In this document: positions 11,494 to 20,203 of the stretch, in pieces
Position numbering within the stretch: position 1 is the first letter of the stretch
Layout: every line of letters starts with the position of its first letter
Assembly: GCA_030827315.1 (NCBI GenBank)
Contig: JAURER010000009.1
Span: forward strand, 30,639 to 94,638
Source: Gemmatimonadota bacterium
GTDB lineage: Bacteria; Gemmatimonadota; Gemmatimonadetes; Longimicrobiales; Gaopeijiaceae
DNA: 64,000 nt
Direction of reading: 5' to 3'
Notes under the pieces: generated by a model
Told to the model about the DNA's origin: nothing
Databases searched by the model: none
What the model saw: only the letters and a program-made list of their open reading frames with translations
Made by a program: the position numbers and the translations under genes

Positions 11494-12092
11494 CCGACGT
11501 TCCGCGCGACCCGATCGCCATCGACGTGGGCGAGGTGCTCGGCGAGGTCCTGTCGGATGTGAAACGGAGCGTGACGTCGCTCTATTCCAGCCTGGTGACG
11601 CGTCCGACCGGCCGCGCCGTGCGGAGTGCGATTCAGTTGCAAGTCGAGGGCGCCGGGACGGTGTCGCTGTCGCTGATCGACTTCTCGGAGGTCTCGATCA
11701 TCGACTTCTCCTGCGCCGACGAGGTCGTGGCGAAGCTCCTGCAGGAATACCTCGACGACGGCCCTCCCGACGCCTACTTCGTCTTCAGCGGCGTGCACGA
11801 GCCACATCGTGACCAGATCGAAACAGTCCTTACCCGTCAGGCGCTCGCCGCCGTGGTGGAGACGCATCCCGGAGTGTTCGGCCTGCTTGGAAAGCACTCG
11901 GCGGGCGAGGCGAGGGTCTGGGGCGTGCTGGAAGAACACGGTGCGATCGACGCCGAAGAGGTCGACGCGCTCCTCCCGGGAGCGGAAGACCGCGAGGCGC
12001 TCGGTGGACTGGTCCGTCGGCGCCTCGCGTTCCGCAGTCCCGCCTCGGGGCGGGTGCACGCGCTCAGCCGGCTCGTACACCACCTACTCTAG
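11490..12092 (+). CDS. STAS-like protein of unknown function, partner of the STAS-ATPase
   Basis: 200 residues, soluble. Residues about 30-120 have alternating strands and helices, with LIDFSEVSIIDFSCADEVV resembling the strand-loop-helix of STAS or STAS-like (DUF4325-type) proteins. The C-terminal 80 residues, helical and acidic then basic (LLPGAEDREALGGLVRRR), are not recognised. The ATG overlaps the stop of the STAS-GHKL gene, so the two are likely translated together and may form a regulatory pair. No DNA-binding or membrane region is evident. Confidence 0.7.
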   Translation: MTDVPRDPIAIDVGEVLGEVLSDVKRSVTSLYSSLVTRPTGRAVRSAIQLQVEGAGTVSLSLIDFSEVSIIDFSCADEVVAKLLQEYLDDGPPDAYFVFSGVHEPHRDQIETVLTRQALAAVVETHPGVFGLLGKHSAGEARVWGVLEEHGAIDAEEVDALLPGAEDREALGGLVRRRLAFRSPASGRVHALSRLVHHLL

Positions 12093-12114
12093 AACTTTTC
12101 CCGCGGAGCGATCC

Positions 12115-13272
12115 ATGTCCGGATCCAGCAGCGAACGCCTCGGCCCAGCAACGCTCGGGGTACACGGAGTCGACGAAGCAAGGATCCCCGGGGCCCCCGT
12201 CGTCCCCCCGATCACGCAGAGCGCCACCTTCCACTGGGCTTGCCCCGACGATGGGGAGCTCCTCTACAGTCGCTACGGGAACAACCCCAACCAGCTGCAG
12301 GTCTCAAGCAAGATCGCCGCCCTCGAAGGCGCAGAGGCTTCCGTAGCCCTGGCGAGCGGAATGGGTGCCACCGCCATGGCCCTCCTCGCGCTCACGCGGT
12401 CCGGGGACCACATCGTCGCGTCGTCGCGCCTCTACGGAGCCACCCACGCGCTGCTCGCACACGAGTTTCCGCGTCGCGGGGTCAACACCACCTTCGTGGA
12501 TCCGGACGTCGGTGGGTGGAAGGAGGCGATGCGGCCGAATACCCGCGTGCTCTTCATCGAGCTTCCGGTGAACCCGACGCTGAGGATTCTCGATCCGCGC
12601 CCCCTCGTCGACGTCGCCCACGAGCGCGGCATCACGGTCGTGTGCGACGCGACGTTCGCCTCGCCCGTGAACTTCCGCGCTCTCTCGTTCGGGATCGACG
12701 TCGTCATCCAGAGTGCGACGAAGTACCTGGGTGGTCATTCCGACGTGATCGCCGGCGCCGTGTCGGGAACCCGTGCCTTCGTCGAGGAGGCGACGCGGAT
12801 GTCGCGCCTGTACGGTCCCTCGCTGGACCCGCACACGGCGTGGCTCCTCGATCGCGGCATCCGGACGCTCGACGTCCGTGTGCAGCGGCACAACGAGAAC
12901 GCCTTGGCGGTCGCCCGCTGGTTCGAGGCACGGCCCGAAGTGCGTCGCGTGCTCTACCCGGGGCTCCCGTCGCACCCGGACCACGACCTCGCGCGGGAAC
13001 TTCTGTCGGGCTTCGGCGGGATGGTGGGCGTCGTGCTCGACGGGGGCGGGGAGGCAGCGGACCGCTTCATGAGCCGGCTTCGTCTGGCGATCGCGGCCCC
13101 CAGCCTCGGCGGCGTGGAGACCCTGGTGTCCCAGCCGCGCTGGACCTCCCACGCGGGGCTGACGGCCGAGCAGCGCGAGGCCCAGGGAATTCCCGACGGC
13201 TTCGTCCGCCTGAGCATCGGCGTGGAAAACGCCGAGGACCTGATCGCGGACTTCGACCAGGCCCTCGGCTGA
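12115..13272 (+). CDS. Cys/Met metabolism PLP-dependent enzyme (cystathionine gamma-synthase/lyase family)
   Basis: 385 residues. PLP-binding lysine motif SATKYLGGHSDV, the substrate/phosphate region SRYGNNPNQ, LASGMGA and VVCDATFASP are all present. The family includes cystathionine gamma-synthase, gamma-lyase, methionine gamma-lyase and O-acylhomoserine sulfhydrylase. Sequence does not separate these safely; YSRYGNN and SATFHW differ from the second paralogue at 28565-29728, so the two probably do different steps. The start has GGAG six bases upstream. The gene is 22 bp after the STAS-like gene and converges on pruA with only a few bases between stops, with no clear terminator hairpin. Confidence 0.88.
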   Translation: MSGSSSERLGPATLGVHGVDEARIPGAPVVPPITQSATFHWACPDDGELLYSRYGNNPNQLQVSSKIAALEGAEASVALASGMGATAMALLALTRSGDHIVASSRLYGATHALLAHEFPRRGVNTTFVDPDVGGWKEAMRPNTRVLFIELPVNPTLRILDPRPLVDVAHERGITVVCDATFASPVNFRALSFGIDVVIQSATKYLGGHSDVIAGAVSGTRAFVEEATRMSRLYGPSLDPHTAWLLDRGIRTLDVRVQRHNENALAVARWFEARPEVRRVLYPGLPSHPDHDLARELLSGFGGMVGVVLDGGGEAADRFMSRLRLAIAAPSLGGVETLVSQPRWTSHAGLTAEQREAQGIPDGFVRLSIGVENAEDLIADFDQALG

Positions 13273-13278
13273 CCGCGA

Positions 13279-14907
13279 TCAGGCCTCGTCGAGAAACGGA
13301 TACCGGTAATCGACCGGCGAGACGAAGTTCTCCTTGATGGACCGGGCGCTGACCCAGCGCAGCAGGTTCATCATCGAGCCGGCCTTGTCGTTCGTCCCCG
13401 AGGCGCGTGACCCGCCGAACGGCTGCTGGCCCACGACCGCGCCCGTGGGCTTGTCGTTGATGTAGAAGTTCCCTGCTGCCTGAGCCAGTCGATCGACGGC
13501 GTGGCGGATCACGCGGCGGTCCCGCGCGAAGACGGCGCCCGTGAGCGCGTACGGCGAGGTGGAGTCGACGAGTTCCAGCGTCTCCTCCCATCGGTCGTCC
13601 TCGTACACGTAGACCGTCATGACCGGCCCGAAGATCTCGTCGCACATGGAGATGTAGTCGGGACGCTTCGCGCGGATGATCGTCGGGCGGACGAACCAGC
13701 CCTTGGAGTCGTCGCACTCACCGCCGACCAGAATCTCCGCGTCGTCGGAGTCGCGTGCGTCCTCGATGTACTTTCTGATCTTCGCGAACGCGCGCTCGTC
13801 GATGACCGCGTTCACGAAATTCGTGAAGTCCCGGACGTCGCCCATGGTGAGCGCTGCCGTCTCCTCGACGAGCGGGCCCTCGAGCTCCTTCCACATGCTC
13901 GCCGGGATGTATGCCCGCGACGCCGCGCTGCACTTCTGCCCCTGGTATTCGAATGCGCCACGCAGGATCGCGGTCTTCACCGCCGCCGGATCAGCCGACG
14001 GGTGGACTGCGATGAAGTCCTTGCCGCCCGTTTCCCCTACGATGCGCGGATAGGTGCGGTACGTGCCCATGTTCTCGCCGATGGTCTTCCAGAAGCTGTC
14101 GAAGACGTCGGTCGAGCCGGTGAAGTGCAGGCCCGCGAACGACGGCTGGCTGAGCAGCCTGCCGGTGATCGCGACCGCGTCGCCGGCCACCATGTTGATC
14201 ACGCCCGGAGGCAGCCCCGCCTCTTCGAAGAGCTTCATCACATAGTAGTTGGAGAGCATAGCCGAGTGGGCGGGCTTCCACACCACGGTGTTGCCCATCA
14301 TCGCGGGGGTGCCGGGAAGATTGGCCCCGATGGCGGTGAAGTTGAACGGGCTCACCGCGTACACGAAGCCTTCGAGCGCCCGGTACTCGGCGCGGTTCCA
14401 TATGCCCTCGTCCGAGAGCGGCTGCATGGAATAGAGCTGCTCGGCGAAGTGCGCCCCGAAGCGGAAGAAGTCGACGATCTCACAGGCGGAGTCGATTTCG
14501 GCCTGGCGAACGTTCTTGCTCTGACCGAGCATCGTCGCGGCGTTGAGCTTCGGTCTCCATGGGCCGGCGAGCAGTTCGGCGACCTTCAGGAAGACGGCGA
14601 TGCGGTCTTCCCAGCGCATGGTCGACCACTCGTGGTGGGCTGCCGCTGCCGCGGCCACCGCGCGGTCGACCTCGTCGGGTCCCGCGCGATGCGCTCGTCC
14701 GATCACGTGACCGTGCGCGTGGGGCATGACGACGTCGAACGTGTCGCCCGTGCGGATCTCCTCTCCGCCGATGACGAGGGGAATATCGACGATCCGGGAA
14801 GCCTGGGCTTCCAGCTCGGCCTTGAGCTCGGCCCGTTCCAGGCTGCCCGGGGCGTACTCGAGTACGGGTTCGTTGAACGGCGCGGGGGTGGTCGGGATCC
14901 CGGACAT
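13279..14907 (-). CDS. pruA: L-glutamate gamma-semialdehyde (1-pyrroline-5-carboxylate) dehydrogenase
   Basis: 542 residues, matching stand-alone P5C dehydrogenase. The N-terminus NEPVLEYAPGS is typical of the ALDH4A1/RocA-like group. Aldehyde dehydrogenase motifs are clear: VSPFNFTAIGANLP, HFTGSTDVF, VGETGGKDF (general base Glu), the catalytic Cys in EYQGQKCSAASRAY, and DEIFGPVMTVYVY. It oxidises glutamate semialdehyde to glutamate with NAD+ in proline breakdown. No proline dehydrogenase gene is in the window. It is transcribed alone, divergent from mrp across about 205 bp. Confidence 0.95.
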   Translation of the reverse strand: MSGIPTTPAPFNEPVLEYAPGSLERAELKAELEAQASRIVDIPLVIGGEEIRTGDTFDVVMPHAHGHVIGRAHRAGPDEVDRAVAAAAAAHHEWSTMRWEDRIAVFLKVAELLAGPWRPKLNAATMLGQSKNVRQAEIDSACEIVDFFRFGAHFAEQLYSMQPLSDEGIWNRAEYRALEGFVYAVSPFNFTAIGANLPGTPAMMGNTVVWKPAHSAMLSNYYVMKLFEEAGLPPGVINMVAGDAVAITGRLLSQPSFAGLHFTGSTDVFDSFWKTIGENMGTYRTYPRIVGETGGKDFIAVHPSADPAAVKTAILRGAFEYQGQKCSAASRAYIPASMWKELEGPLVEETAALTMGDVRDFTNFVNAVIDERAFAKIRKYIEDARDSDDAEILVGGECDDSKGWFVRPTIIRAKRPDYISMCDEIFGPVMTVYVYEDDRWEETLELVDSTSPYALTGAVFARDRRVIRHAVDRLAQAAGNFYINDKPTGAVVGQQPFGGSRASGTNDKAGSMMNLLRWVSARSIKENFVSPVDYRYPFLDEA

Positions 14908-15112
14908 GGCGGTGGCGGGGTTGACGGGTGGGGGCGTGACCTTCGAACTGCGCCTCCGTGACAGCTGAATCTCAACAGGGCCGGAAGGGGGCGCAACCAC
15001 GACCGAACGCCCCCCCGGGCGCCGGAACCGGCCCCGTTCCATCGGGTACCCGCTCGCCTGTTCCCGGCTCTCCGCGGGCCCCCTGTATCTGCCAGCACTC
15101 CGAAAGGCGCAC
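14908..15112. other. Divergent intergenic region pruA / mrp
   Basis: A 205-bp region with no coding sequence that I can support. It must hold the 5' signals of both pruA (minus) and mrp (plus). Neither strand shows a convincing hexamer pair of the kind found elsewhere in the window. TATCTG just upstream of mrp is a weak candidate for a -10 element. Confidence 0.5.
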
Positions 15113-16216
15113 ATGAGTTCCGAAGATCTCCGCCGCTCCATCATGGCCGCGCTGGCCCGCCTCCGGCATCCCGTTTCGGGGCGCGACCTCGTGGCGGGAG
15201 GCCACGTGCAGAACCTGGAGGTCGACGAGAAGGGCGCCGCACGCTTCCAGTTCCTACTGCGCCCGGAGGATCCGGGCGACCTCGTGAAGGAGGCGCGCGC
15301 CGCGGTCGAAGCCATCGACGGCGTCACCAGCGTGAAGATCAACGTACAGCTCCCGCAGATGACGCCATCCGGCGGGGGCGGGCGCCAGGGCGGCCTCCAG
15401 CCGGGCTCGGTGCCGGCTCCGACGCCGCAGCCCGGGGTGCTCTCCGGCGTGCGTCACGTGATCGCGGTCAGCTCCGGCAAGGGTGGCGTTGGGAAGTCGA
15501 TGGTCGCCGCGAACGTCGCCGCGGCATTCGCCCAGCGTGGCCACCGGGTCGGGCTGATGGATGCCGACATCTACGGTCCGAACATTCCGCTCATGTTCGG
15601 TGTGCAGCGCCGCCCGAGCGTCACGGGAGAGAAGGGAAAGGAACTGATCGAGCCTCTGGAAGCCCACGGCGTGAAGCTCATGAGCCTCGGCTTCCTGCTC
15701 GAGGAAGACCAGCCCGCGATCATGCGTGGGCCGCTCATCTCGGGGATCCTCAAGCAGTTCCTCGAGCAGGTCGACTGGGGCGATCTCGACGTGATGGTCG
15801 TCGACATGCCACCCGGAACGGGCGACGCGCAGCTCTCGCTCGTGCAGACGATCGACCTCGACGGTGCGGTGATGGTCACCACCCCTCAGCAGGTCGCCAC
15901 GGGCGACGTGCGACGTGGCATCAGGATGTTCGAGCGCGTGAACACGCGTGTGCTGGGCATCGTCGAGAACATGAGCGGCATGGCGTGTCCGCACTGCGCC
16001 GAGGTCGTGGACGTTTTCGGCTCCGGGGGCGGTGAGAAGCTGGCCGCCGAGATGGACGTGCCGTTCCTCGGGCGAGTTCCGCTCGACCCCGCGGTCGCCA
16101 GCGCCGGCGACGCGGGCGCGCCCACGGTCATTTCGGCACCGCGGTCGGCTGCCGCGGCCGCGCTCGACGCGATCGTGGCGACCCTCGAGGAGAAGCTGGG
16201 GGCAGGCGCGGCCTGA
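15113..16216 (+). CDS. mrp: Mrp/NBP35-family iron-sulfur carrier ATPase (ApbC)
   Basis: 367 residues. Residues 1-90 are a MIP18/DUF59-like domain. A Pro/Gly-rich linker leads to the ATPase with the deviant Walker A SSGKGGVGKS near residue 123. Also present are the DADIYGPNIP motif, VDMPPGTGD and the C-terminal CPHC motif (GMACPHC) that binds a bridging Fe-S cluster in dimers. These proteins assemble or transfer Fe-S clusters in the cytoplasm. It stands alone: divergent from pruA and convergent with the small membrane gene, nine bases away. Confidence 0.94.
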   Translation: MSSEDLRRSIMAALARLRHPVSGRDLVAGGHVQNLEVDEKGAARFQFLLRPEDPGDLVKEARAAVEAIDGVTSVKINVQLPQMTPSGGGGRQGGLQPGSVPAPTPQPGVLSGVRHVIAVSSGKGGVGKSMVAANVAAAFAQRGHRVGLMDADIYGPNIPLMFGVQRRPSVTGEKGKELIEPLEAHGVKLMSLGFLLEEDQPAIMRGPLISGILKQFLEQVDWGDLDVMVVDMPPGTGDAQLSLVQTIDLDGAVMVTTPQQVATGDVRRGIRMFERVNTRVLGIVENMSGMACPHCAEVVDVFGSGGGEKLAAEMDVPFLGRVPLDPAVASAGDAGAPTVISAPRSAAAAALDAIVATLEEKLGAGAA

Positions 16217-16225
16217 CCCGGTGGG

Positions 16226-16462
16226 CTATTCGCCCTTCAGCCAGCGTCGGTCCTCGTCCGAGAGGGCGCCACGGTTCCGGGTCTTCTCGAAGAACTTCAC
16301 GACCACCCAGCCGACGAGCAGGATGGGCGCCACCTTCGTGAGGAGGAAGAGCGCGAGGCCGAATGTGAGGGAGAAGACCACGCCGACGATGCTCAGCACG
16401 ATACCGGCGACGATGATGGTCGCGAGGCCGACTGCGAAGAAGGTCAAAAGAGATCCGATCAT
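16226..16462 (-). CDS. Small two-helix membrane protein, end of the sigma operon
   Basis: 78 residues. Two strongly hydrophobic stretches (about residues 4-32 and 33-57, divided by SLTFG) are followed by a charged tail (KFFEKTRNRGALSDEDRRWLKGE) that should face the cytoplasm. No family is recognised. Its ATG overlaps the stop of the toast-rack-like gene (ATGA), so it is the last gene of the ECF sigma operon and may act with the other envelope proteins. Confidence 0.7.
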   Translation of the reverse strand: MIGSLLTFFAVGLATIIVAGIVLSIVGVVFSLTFGLALFLLTKVAPILLVGWVVVKFFEKTRNRGALSDEDRRWLKGE

Positions 16463-17304
16463 GGTTTGCCGTGCTCCGCGCGGGTCCACACCACCGAGAC
16501 GCGCCCGAAGGCGGCGTCGAGATCGATGATCACGCGCCGGTCCGCGTCTTGGAAGTCCGGGGACTCGTATACATCGCCGCGCTTGACGAGCCCCTCGGAG
16601 TCGAGCGCCGTGAGGAAGCTGTTCTTCCTGAGCTGGATGCCGAGTCCCTCCGGCACGCGCAACTCGAGCGAACCGACCCCCACATCGATCACGAGGCGCG
16701 AGTCCCGGCGCCACCGGCCGTCCAGACCGAGCGTGATCTCCCCGACCCCCGCGTCGATCTCGATGCGGTCCGCGTTGAGGTTTCCGAGTCCCATCATGCT
16801 GAACTGTGTCGCGCCGGCCTCGACGTGCGCCGTTTCCATTTCGAGCGGATTCGGCTCCGACACGTCGATCGTCGACTCGGACGCCCCCGTGCTCAGTGAC
16901 AGCCCCGTGAGGGAGAGCCCGCCGAGATCGATGTCGGCCCTCACCGCACCGAAGTTCAGGTCCAGGTCGAGCGGCACGCCCCGGGCGAGTTCGAGCTCCA
17001 TCGCGCCGCTCCGCGACCGGCCGACCGTGATGTTCCGACCGATGGCGTCGACGCCCAGCCTCAGCCGCCGGCCCGAGTAGTCGGCGACCGGCTCGAATCT
17101 GTCTTCGTCATACCTCAGGTTCATCCGGTACAGCACCCCCTCGTCCACCGAACGGACGCTGAAGTCGCCGGAGCCGTAGTCCACGGAAACCCGCACCTCG
17201 TCGTTGTCCTGGAGCTGGCGCGACATCGTCACGGTCTTCCAGCTCTGGCCCTGGATCGCGACGGGCACCAGCAGCGCGGCCGCGATCGTCATCGTTGTGC
17301 GCAT
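16459..17304 (-). CDS. Exported LiaF/toast-rack-like beta-repeat protein
   Basis: 281 residues with a signal peptide (MRTTMTIAAALLVPVAIQGQ). The mature part is almost all short beta strands with repeated patterns (LDLNFGAVRADIDLGGLSL, IDAGVGEITLGLDG, IDVGVGSLELRVPEGLGIQL). This resembles the toast-rack / DUF2154 / LiaF C-terminal class seen in envelope-stress operons. Enzyme residues are not apparent. Its ATG shares one base with the stop of the bactofilin-like gene (TGATG), so expression is likely coupled. The assignment is by pattern, not by a firm family match. Confidence 0.72.
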   Translation of the reverse strand: MRTTMTIAAALLVPVAIQGQSWKTVTMSRQLQDNDEVRVSVDYGSGDFSVRSVDEGVLYRMNLRYDEDRFEPVADYSGRRLRLGVDAIGRNITVGRSRSGAMELELARGVPLDLDLNFGAVRADIDLGGLSLTGLSLSTGASESTIDVSEPNPLEMETAHVEAGATQFSMMGLGNLNADRIEIDAGVGEITLGLDGRWRRDSRLVIDVGVGSLELRVPEGLGIQLRKNSFLTALDSEGLVKRGDVYESPDFQDADRRVIIDLDAAFGRVSVVWTRAEHGKP

Positions 17305-18890
17305 CACGTCTGATCCTCCCGGTCGTGCTTCGCGTCGAGGCCCTCCTCGACGTCGATATTCATGGCGGCCTCCCACGCGGCGTCGGCGTCGAACCCGCCC
17401 GGGTATTCCGGTCGCCTTCCTGCCCGGGTGAGCAGAACGGCGCCGAAGCCCACCTCCGCTGCGATGATCGTGACGATCACGCCAAGCGCGAAGAGCAGAC
17501 CCCTCAGCAGGCCGAGGAAGGGCGCGATCGAGATCACGTGTGAGGCGATGAACGCCATGAGCAGTCCGAGCAGTCCGCCGACCAGGGTGACGATCGGGTT
17601 CGACTTCCGGATCCACCCGGTCCACGGGTAGCCGCTGTCCGCGAGCCACTCCCCCGCGACGCGCGCCACGGCGATGTAGCCGAGGAGCGCCGCCAGCATC
17701 GCGGCGAGCGGGAAGAGCGGGAGCCAGGCGATCGCGACCGGGATCCCGATGATCGAGACGGCCAGTACGATCGCGCCGAGCAGCCAGACCGGAATCAGAA
17801 GGAAGCTTCCGGCGAAGCCGACCATGGCGGCCCTGGCCGGGGTCCGCCGCGCCGTTTCGGCGATCGCGTCCACGTTCTCTCCGGCGAAGGCGAAGAATCC
17901 GGCGCCGAGGAGGCCGAGGATGAAGACCAGGACGAGCTTCTCGAACACGCCACCGACGCCGCGGATGACCGGGCGCAGAGGTGCCATGATCGAGTAGGAG
18001 TCTCCGTCCTCGAGGCGGGCCGCTTCACGCAGCTCGCTGCGGAGGTTGCTGCGGAGCTCTTCTCGAATTTCATCGCGGAGACGGTCGCGCAGGTCGTCCT
18101 GGAAGTCGCGCTCGTCGTCGAGCACGTCGACGATGCCACCCCGGATCTCTCCGTTGTCGCGAAGGACCCGGGCGTCCGCGATGCGGGCCTCACCCTCGAT
18201 GTATCCGTCTTCGCGCACGTCGAGCGCGCCCCCCACCACGACCACGTCGCCCGTGATCCCGCCCTCCACGGTCAGCGTACCCTCGATCACCACGATGCTG
18301 GCGTCTACGACCTCGTCACGCCCAACGGTGACGTCCTCGTCGACGTGGATGCGAAAGTCCTCGTCGAGTCCGGAGAGCGCCTCGTCCAGGGCGCCCAGTC
18401 GCCCGATCGCCCCGACGAGGAGGCGGGCGAGCGAGTGGCCGTTCCGGGAGGACGCGTCCACGTCGCGGGTCTCCGCTTCGGCCGGTGCCTGCGTCTCGCG
18501 CAGGGCACGCTCGAACGCGTCGTCGAGCTCCCGGGCGGCGTCGGCCAGCCCACCAGACAGCGAGGACGGTGCCGACCAGTCGACGAGACGCTCCGCGAGC
18601 GCGCCGTCTTCGAGCGCCATGGCCTCGCCCAGGAGGGCACGCCATGCCCGGTCCAGCTCGTCACCCGTCCGATACGATCCGATCACGTTCCCGTCGAGGA
18701 TCACGTCGCCGTCGTCGAAGCGAACGCGCAGCGTCGCGTCGTCGCGGAACCCGAGCTCGAGGGACGCGCCCGACGACGAGGCCGAGACGCTCTTGGCGAC
18801 GATGTCTCGAAGCTGCGCCTCGGCGGATCCGGGAAGGGCGAGGGCGACGACGCCCAGAGCCACAAGGCCCTTACGAAGCGAAGGTAGCAT
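17304..18890 (-). CDS. Exported bactofilin-like / polymer-forming domain membrane protein
   Basis: 528 residues. A signal peptide (RKGLVALGVVALALPGSAEAQ) leads into an acidic, mostly helical region. Near residues 185-255 is a right-handed beta-helix-like stretch (VDASIVVIEGTLTVEGGITGDVVVVGG) as in bactofilins. A charged helix rich in RDRLRDEIREELR precedes four to six transmembrane helices (FILGLLGAGFFAFAG, FLLIPVWLLGAIVLAVSIIG, WLPLFPLAAMLAALLG, LVGGLLGLLMAFIA, FLGLLRGLLFALGVIVTIIA). The tail is cytoplasmic and acidic. The 20-bp overlap with the anti-sigma gene ties it to the sigma operon. Possible role: a membrane scaffold under ECF control; this is inference. Confidence 0.72.
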   Translation of the reverse strand: MLPSLRKGLVALGVVALALPGSAEAQLRDIVAKSVSASSSGASLELGFRDDATLRVRFDDGDVILDGNVIGSYRTGDELDRAWRALLGEAMALEDGALAERLVDWSAPSSLSGGLADAARELDDAFERALRETQAPAEAETRDVDASSRNGHSLARLLVGAIGRLGALDEALSGLDEDFRIHVDEDVTVGRDEVVDASIVVIEGTLTVEGGITGDVVVVGGALDVREDGYIEGEARIADARVLRDNGEIRGGIVDVLDDERDFQDDLRDRLRDEIREELRSNLRSELREAARLEDGDSYSIMAPLRPVIRGVGGVFEKLVLVFILGLLGAGFFAFAGENVDAIAETARRTPARAAMVGFAGSFLLIPVWLLGAIVLAVSIIGIPVAIAWLPLFPLAAMLAALLGYIAVARVAGEWLADSGYPWTGWIRKSNPIVTLVGGLLGLLMAFIASHVISIAPFLGLLRGLLFALGVIVTIIAAEVGFGAVLLTRAGRRPEYPGGFDADAAWEAAMNIDVEEGLDAKHDREDQT

Positions 18891-20061
18891 GAGAAAGTCG
18901 ATCACGTCGTGACCGGTCCGTGAAGAGGGTCCTGTGCAGAACGCGCAGGGCGAGCGCACAGAGGACGGAGTAGACGAGCGCGCCTCCCACCACGAGGGCA
19001 GGCGTGGTGCTGAGCGCGTCGATAAGCGATCTCGCACCGAACGCGTCGACGCCCTGAGGAAGCGCGCCGTAGAGGGTGGTGAGCGCGGTCGAGCCGAAGT
19101 CGGTGACCTGCCACCAGGCGAAGGACGCCAGCGCGCCGACGGTCATGGCCGGATGAGAGAAGACCGCCCACGCGGCGAGTCCCACGATGACGGCCGGCGT
19201 GAACGCCACGCCGGTGAGCGCTGCCCACGCTTCTCGGCTGTGCGGCGCGAACCTCGATGCGGCGGCGACCGCCCGAGCCCAGAGGGGGCGCGGCGTGGCG
19301 AGGGCGCGCGTGGCGCGTGCGGCGCGGAACGCCGTCATGACACGCGCGTCGAAGTCCGGGGCCGGGGCGTGGCGTTCGAGGGTCCGGAGACGGGCGGTCA
19401 CGGCCTGCCAGGACCGCAGCCGGTCCCTGCACCGGGCGCACCCGTCCACGTGAGCTTCCAGGCGCGCCACGGCCCTCGCCGGGAGGATGCCGTCCACGAA
19501 ATCCTGAAGAATTCCCTCGGGCACGTGAAGGGGTGCGGAGGGGCGGACGAGCTTCAGGGCCCGAGCACGCAGACGTGCAAGCCGCGTCGTCCGCTCTCGG
19601 ATCTCCACGGCTGCCATGACCCGCGCCGAGAACCCGTCGGACGGAGCGAGGGAGCCGAGCTCCTCGAGACGCCGCATCACCGCGAGCCACGCGTCGGCCT
19701 CGGCCGTGCAGGGCGGACACGCGCGGAGGTGATCTTCGACCCGACGCGCCTGTCGTCCGGCCAGTGTGCCATCCAGAAAATCGTAGAGGAGCTCGGTCGC
19801 GACGTGCGCACCGAGGCCGGGAACGGCCACTTCCGCCATGACGCGGTCGGCGAAGCCGCGCGAGGGCATGAGGGCGTCGGAGCGGGTCATCGTACCCAGG
19901 TCGTCGAACACGAGCCGCCACCCGTCCATTTCGGACGCACAGCGAGGGCACGCTGCCAGGTGTTCCTCGACCCCGGCGGCATCCCGCTCCGGGAGCGCGC
20001 CGTCGAGGAACGCCTGCAGCTGCTCGGCGCTCAGATGGAGGTCGTGGCTTCGGTTGTTCAC
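18871..20061 (-). CDS. Anti-sigma factor with three tandem zinc-finger (HxxxCxxC) modules
   Basis: 396 residues from GTG, with GGAG seven bases upstream. Three copies of a ZAS/zf-HC2-like unit follow one another: H34-C38-C41, H111-C115-C118 and H204-C208-C211. Each has an upstream FLDG or FVDG helix and a downstream F-x-x-RVM helix. The last 140 residues hold two transmembrane segments (FTPAVIVGLAAWAVF and PALVVGGALVYSVLCALALRVL). The family binds ECF sigma factors and holds them at the membrane; most members have one such unit, so triplication is unusual. It lies directly downstream of the ECF sigma gene, as cognate anti-sigma genes do. Confidence 0.82.
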   Translation of the reverse strand: MNNRSHDLHLSAEQLQAFLDGALPERDAAGVEEHLAACPRCASEMDGWRLVFDDLGTMTRSDALMPSRGFADRVMAEVAVPGLGAHVATELLYDFLDGTLAGRQARRVEDHLRACPPCTAEADAWLAVMRRLEELGSLAPSDGFSARVMAAVEIRERTTRLARLRARALKLVRPSAPLHVPEGILQDFVDGILPARAVARLEAHVDGCARCRDRLRSWQAVTARLRTLERHAPAPDFDARVMTAFRAARATRALATPRPLWARAVAAASRFAPHSREAWAALTGVAFTPAVIVGLAAWAVFSHPAMTVGALASFAWWQVTDFGSTALTTLYGALPQGVDAFGARSLIDALSTTPALVVGGALVYSVLCALALRVLHRTLFTDRSRRDRLSHATFAS

Positions 20062-20203
20062 GGGTTCACTCCGGTGACCTGCGATCTGCGCTCACTACGC
20101 ATCCGCGTCGCCGGGGGTTTCACCCGTCGGGGAGCTTTTTCGCGGGAAGCTTCCACGGCATGGTCGTCCCCGAAGGGCCGGCGTCCGGCGGTCATCTCGG
20201 CGG
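20062..20203. other. Gap between ECF sigma and anti-sigma genes
   Basis: 142 bp without a convincing gene. The minus strand carries the anti-sigma Shine-Dalgarno (GGAG). A 10-bp palindrome GGAAGCTTCC lies at 20145-20154, with a partly matching AGCTTTTT nearby; a regulatory role is possible but unproven. Sigma/anti-sigma pairs usually overlap, so this gap is worth noting. Confidence 0.4.
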
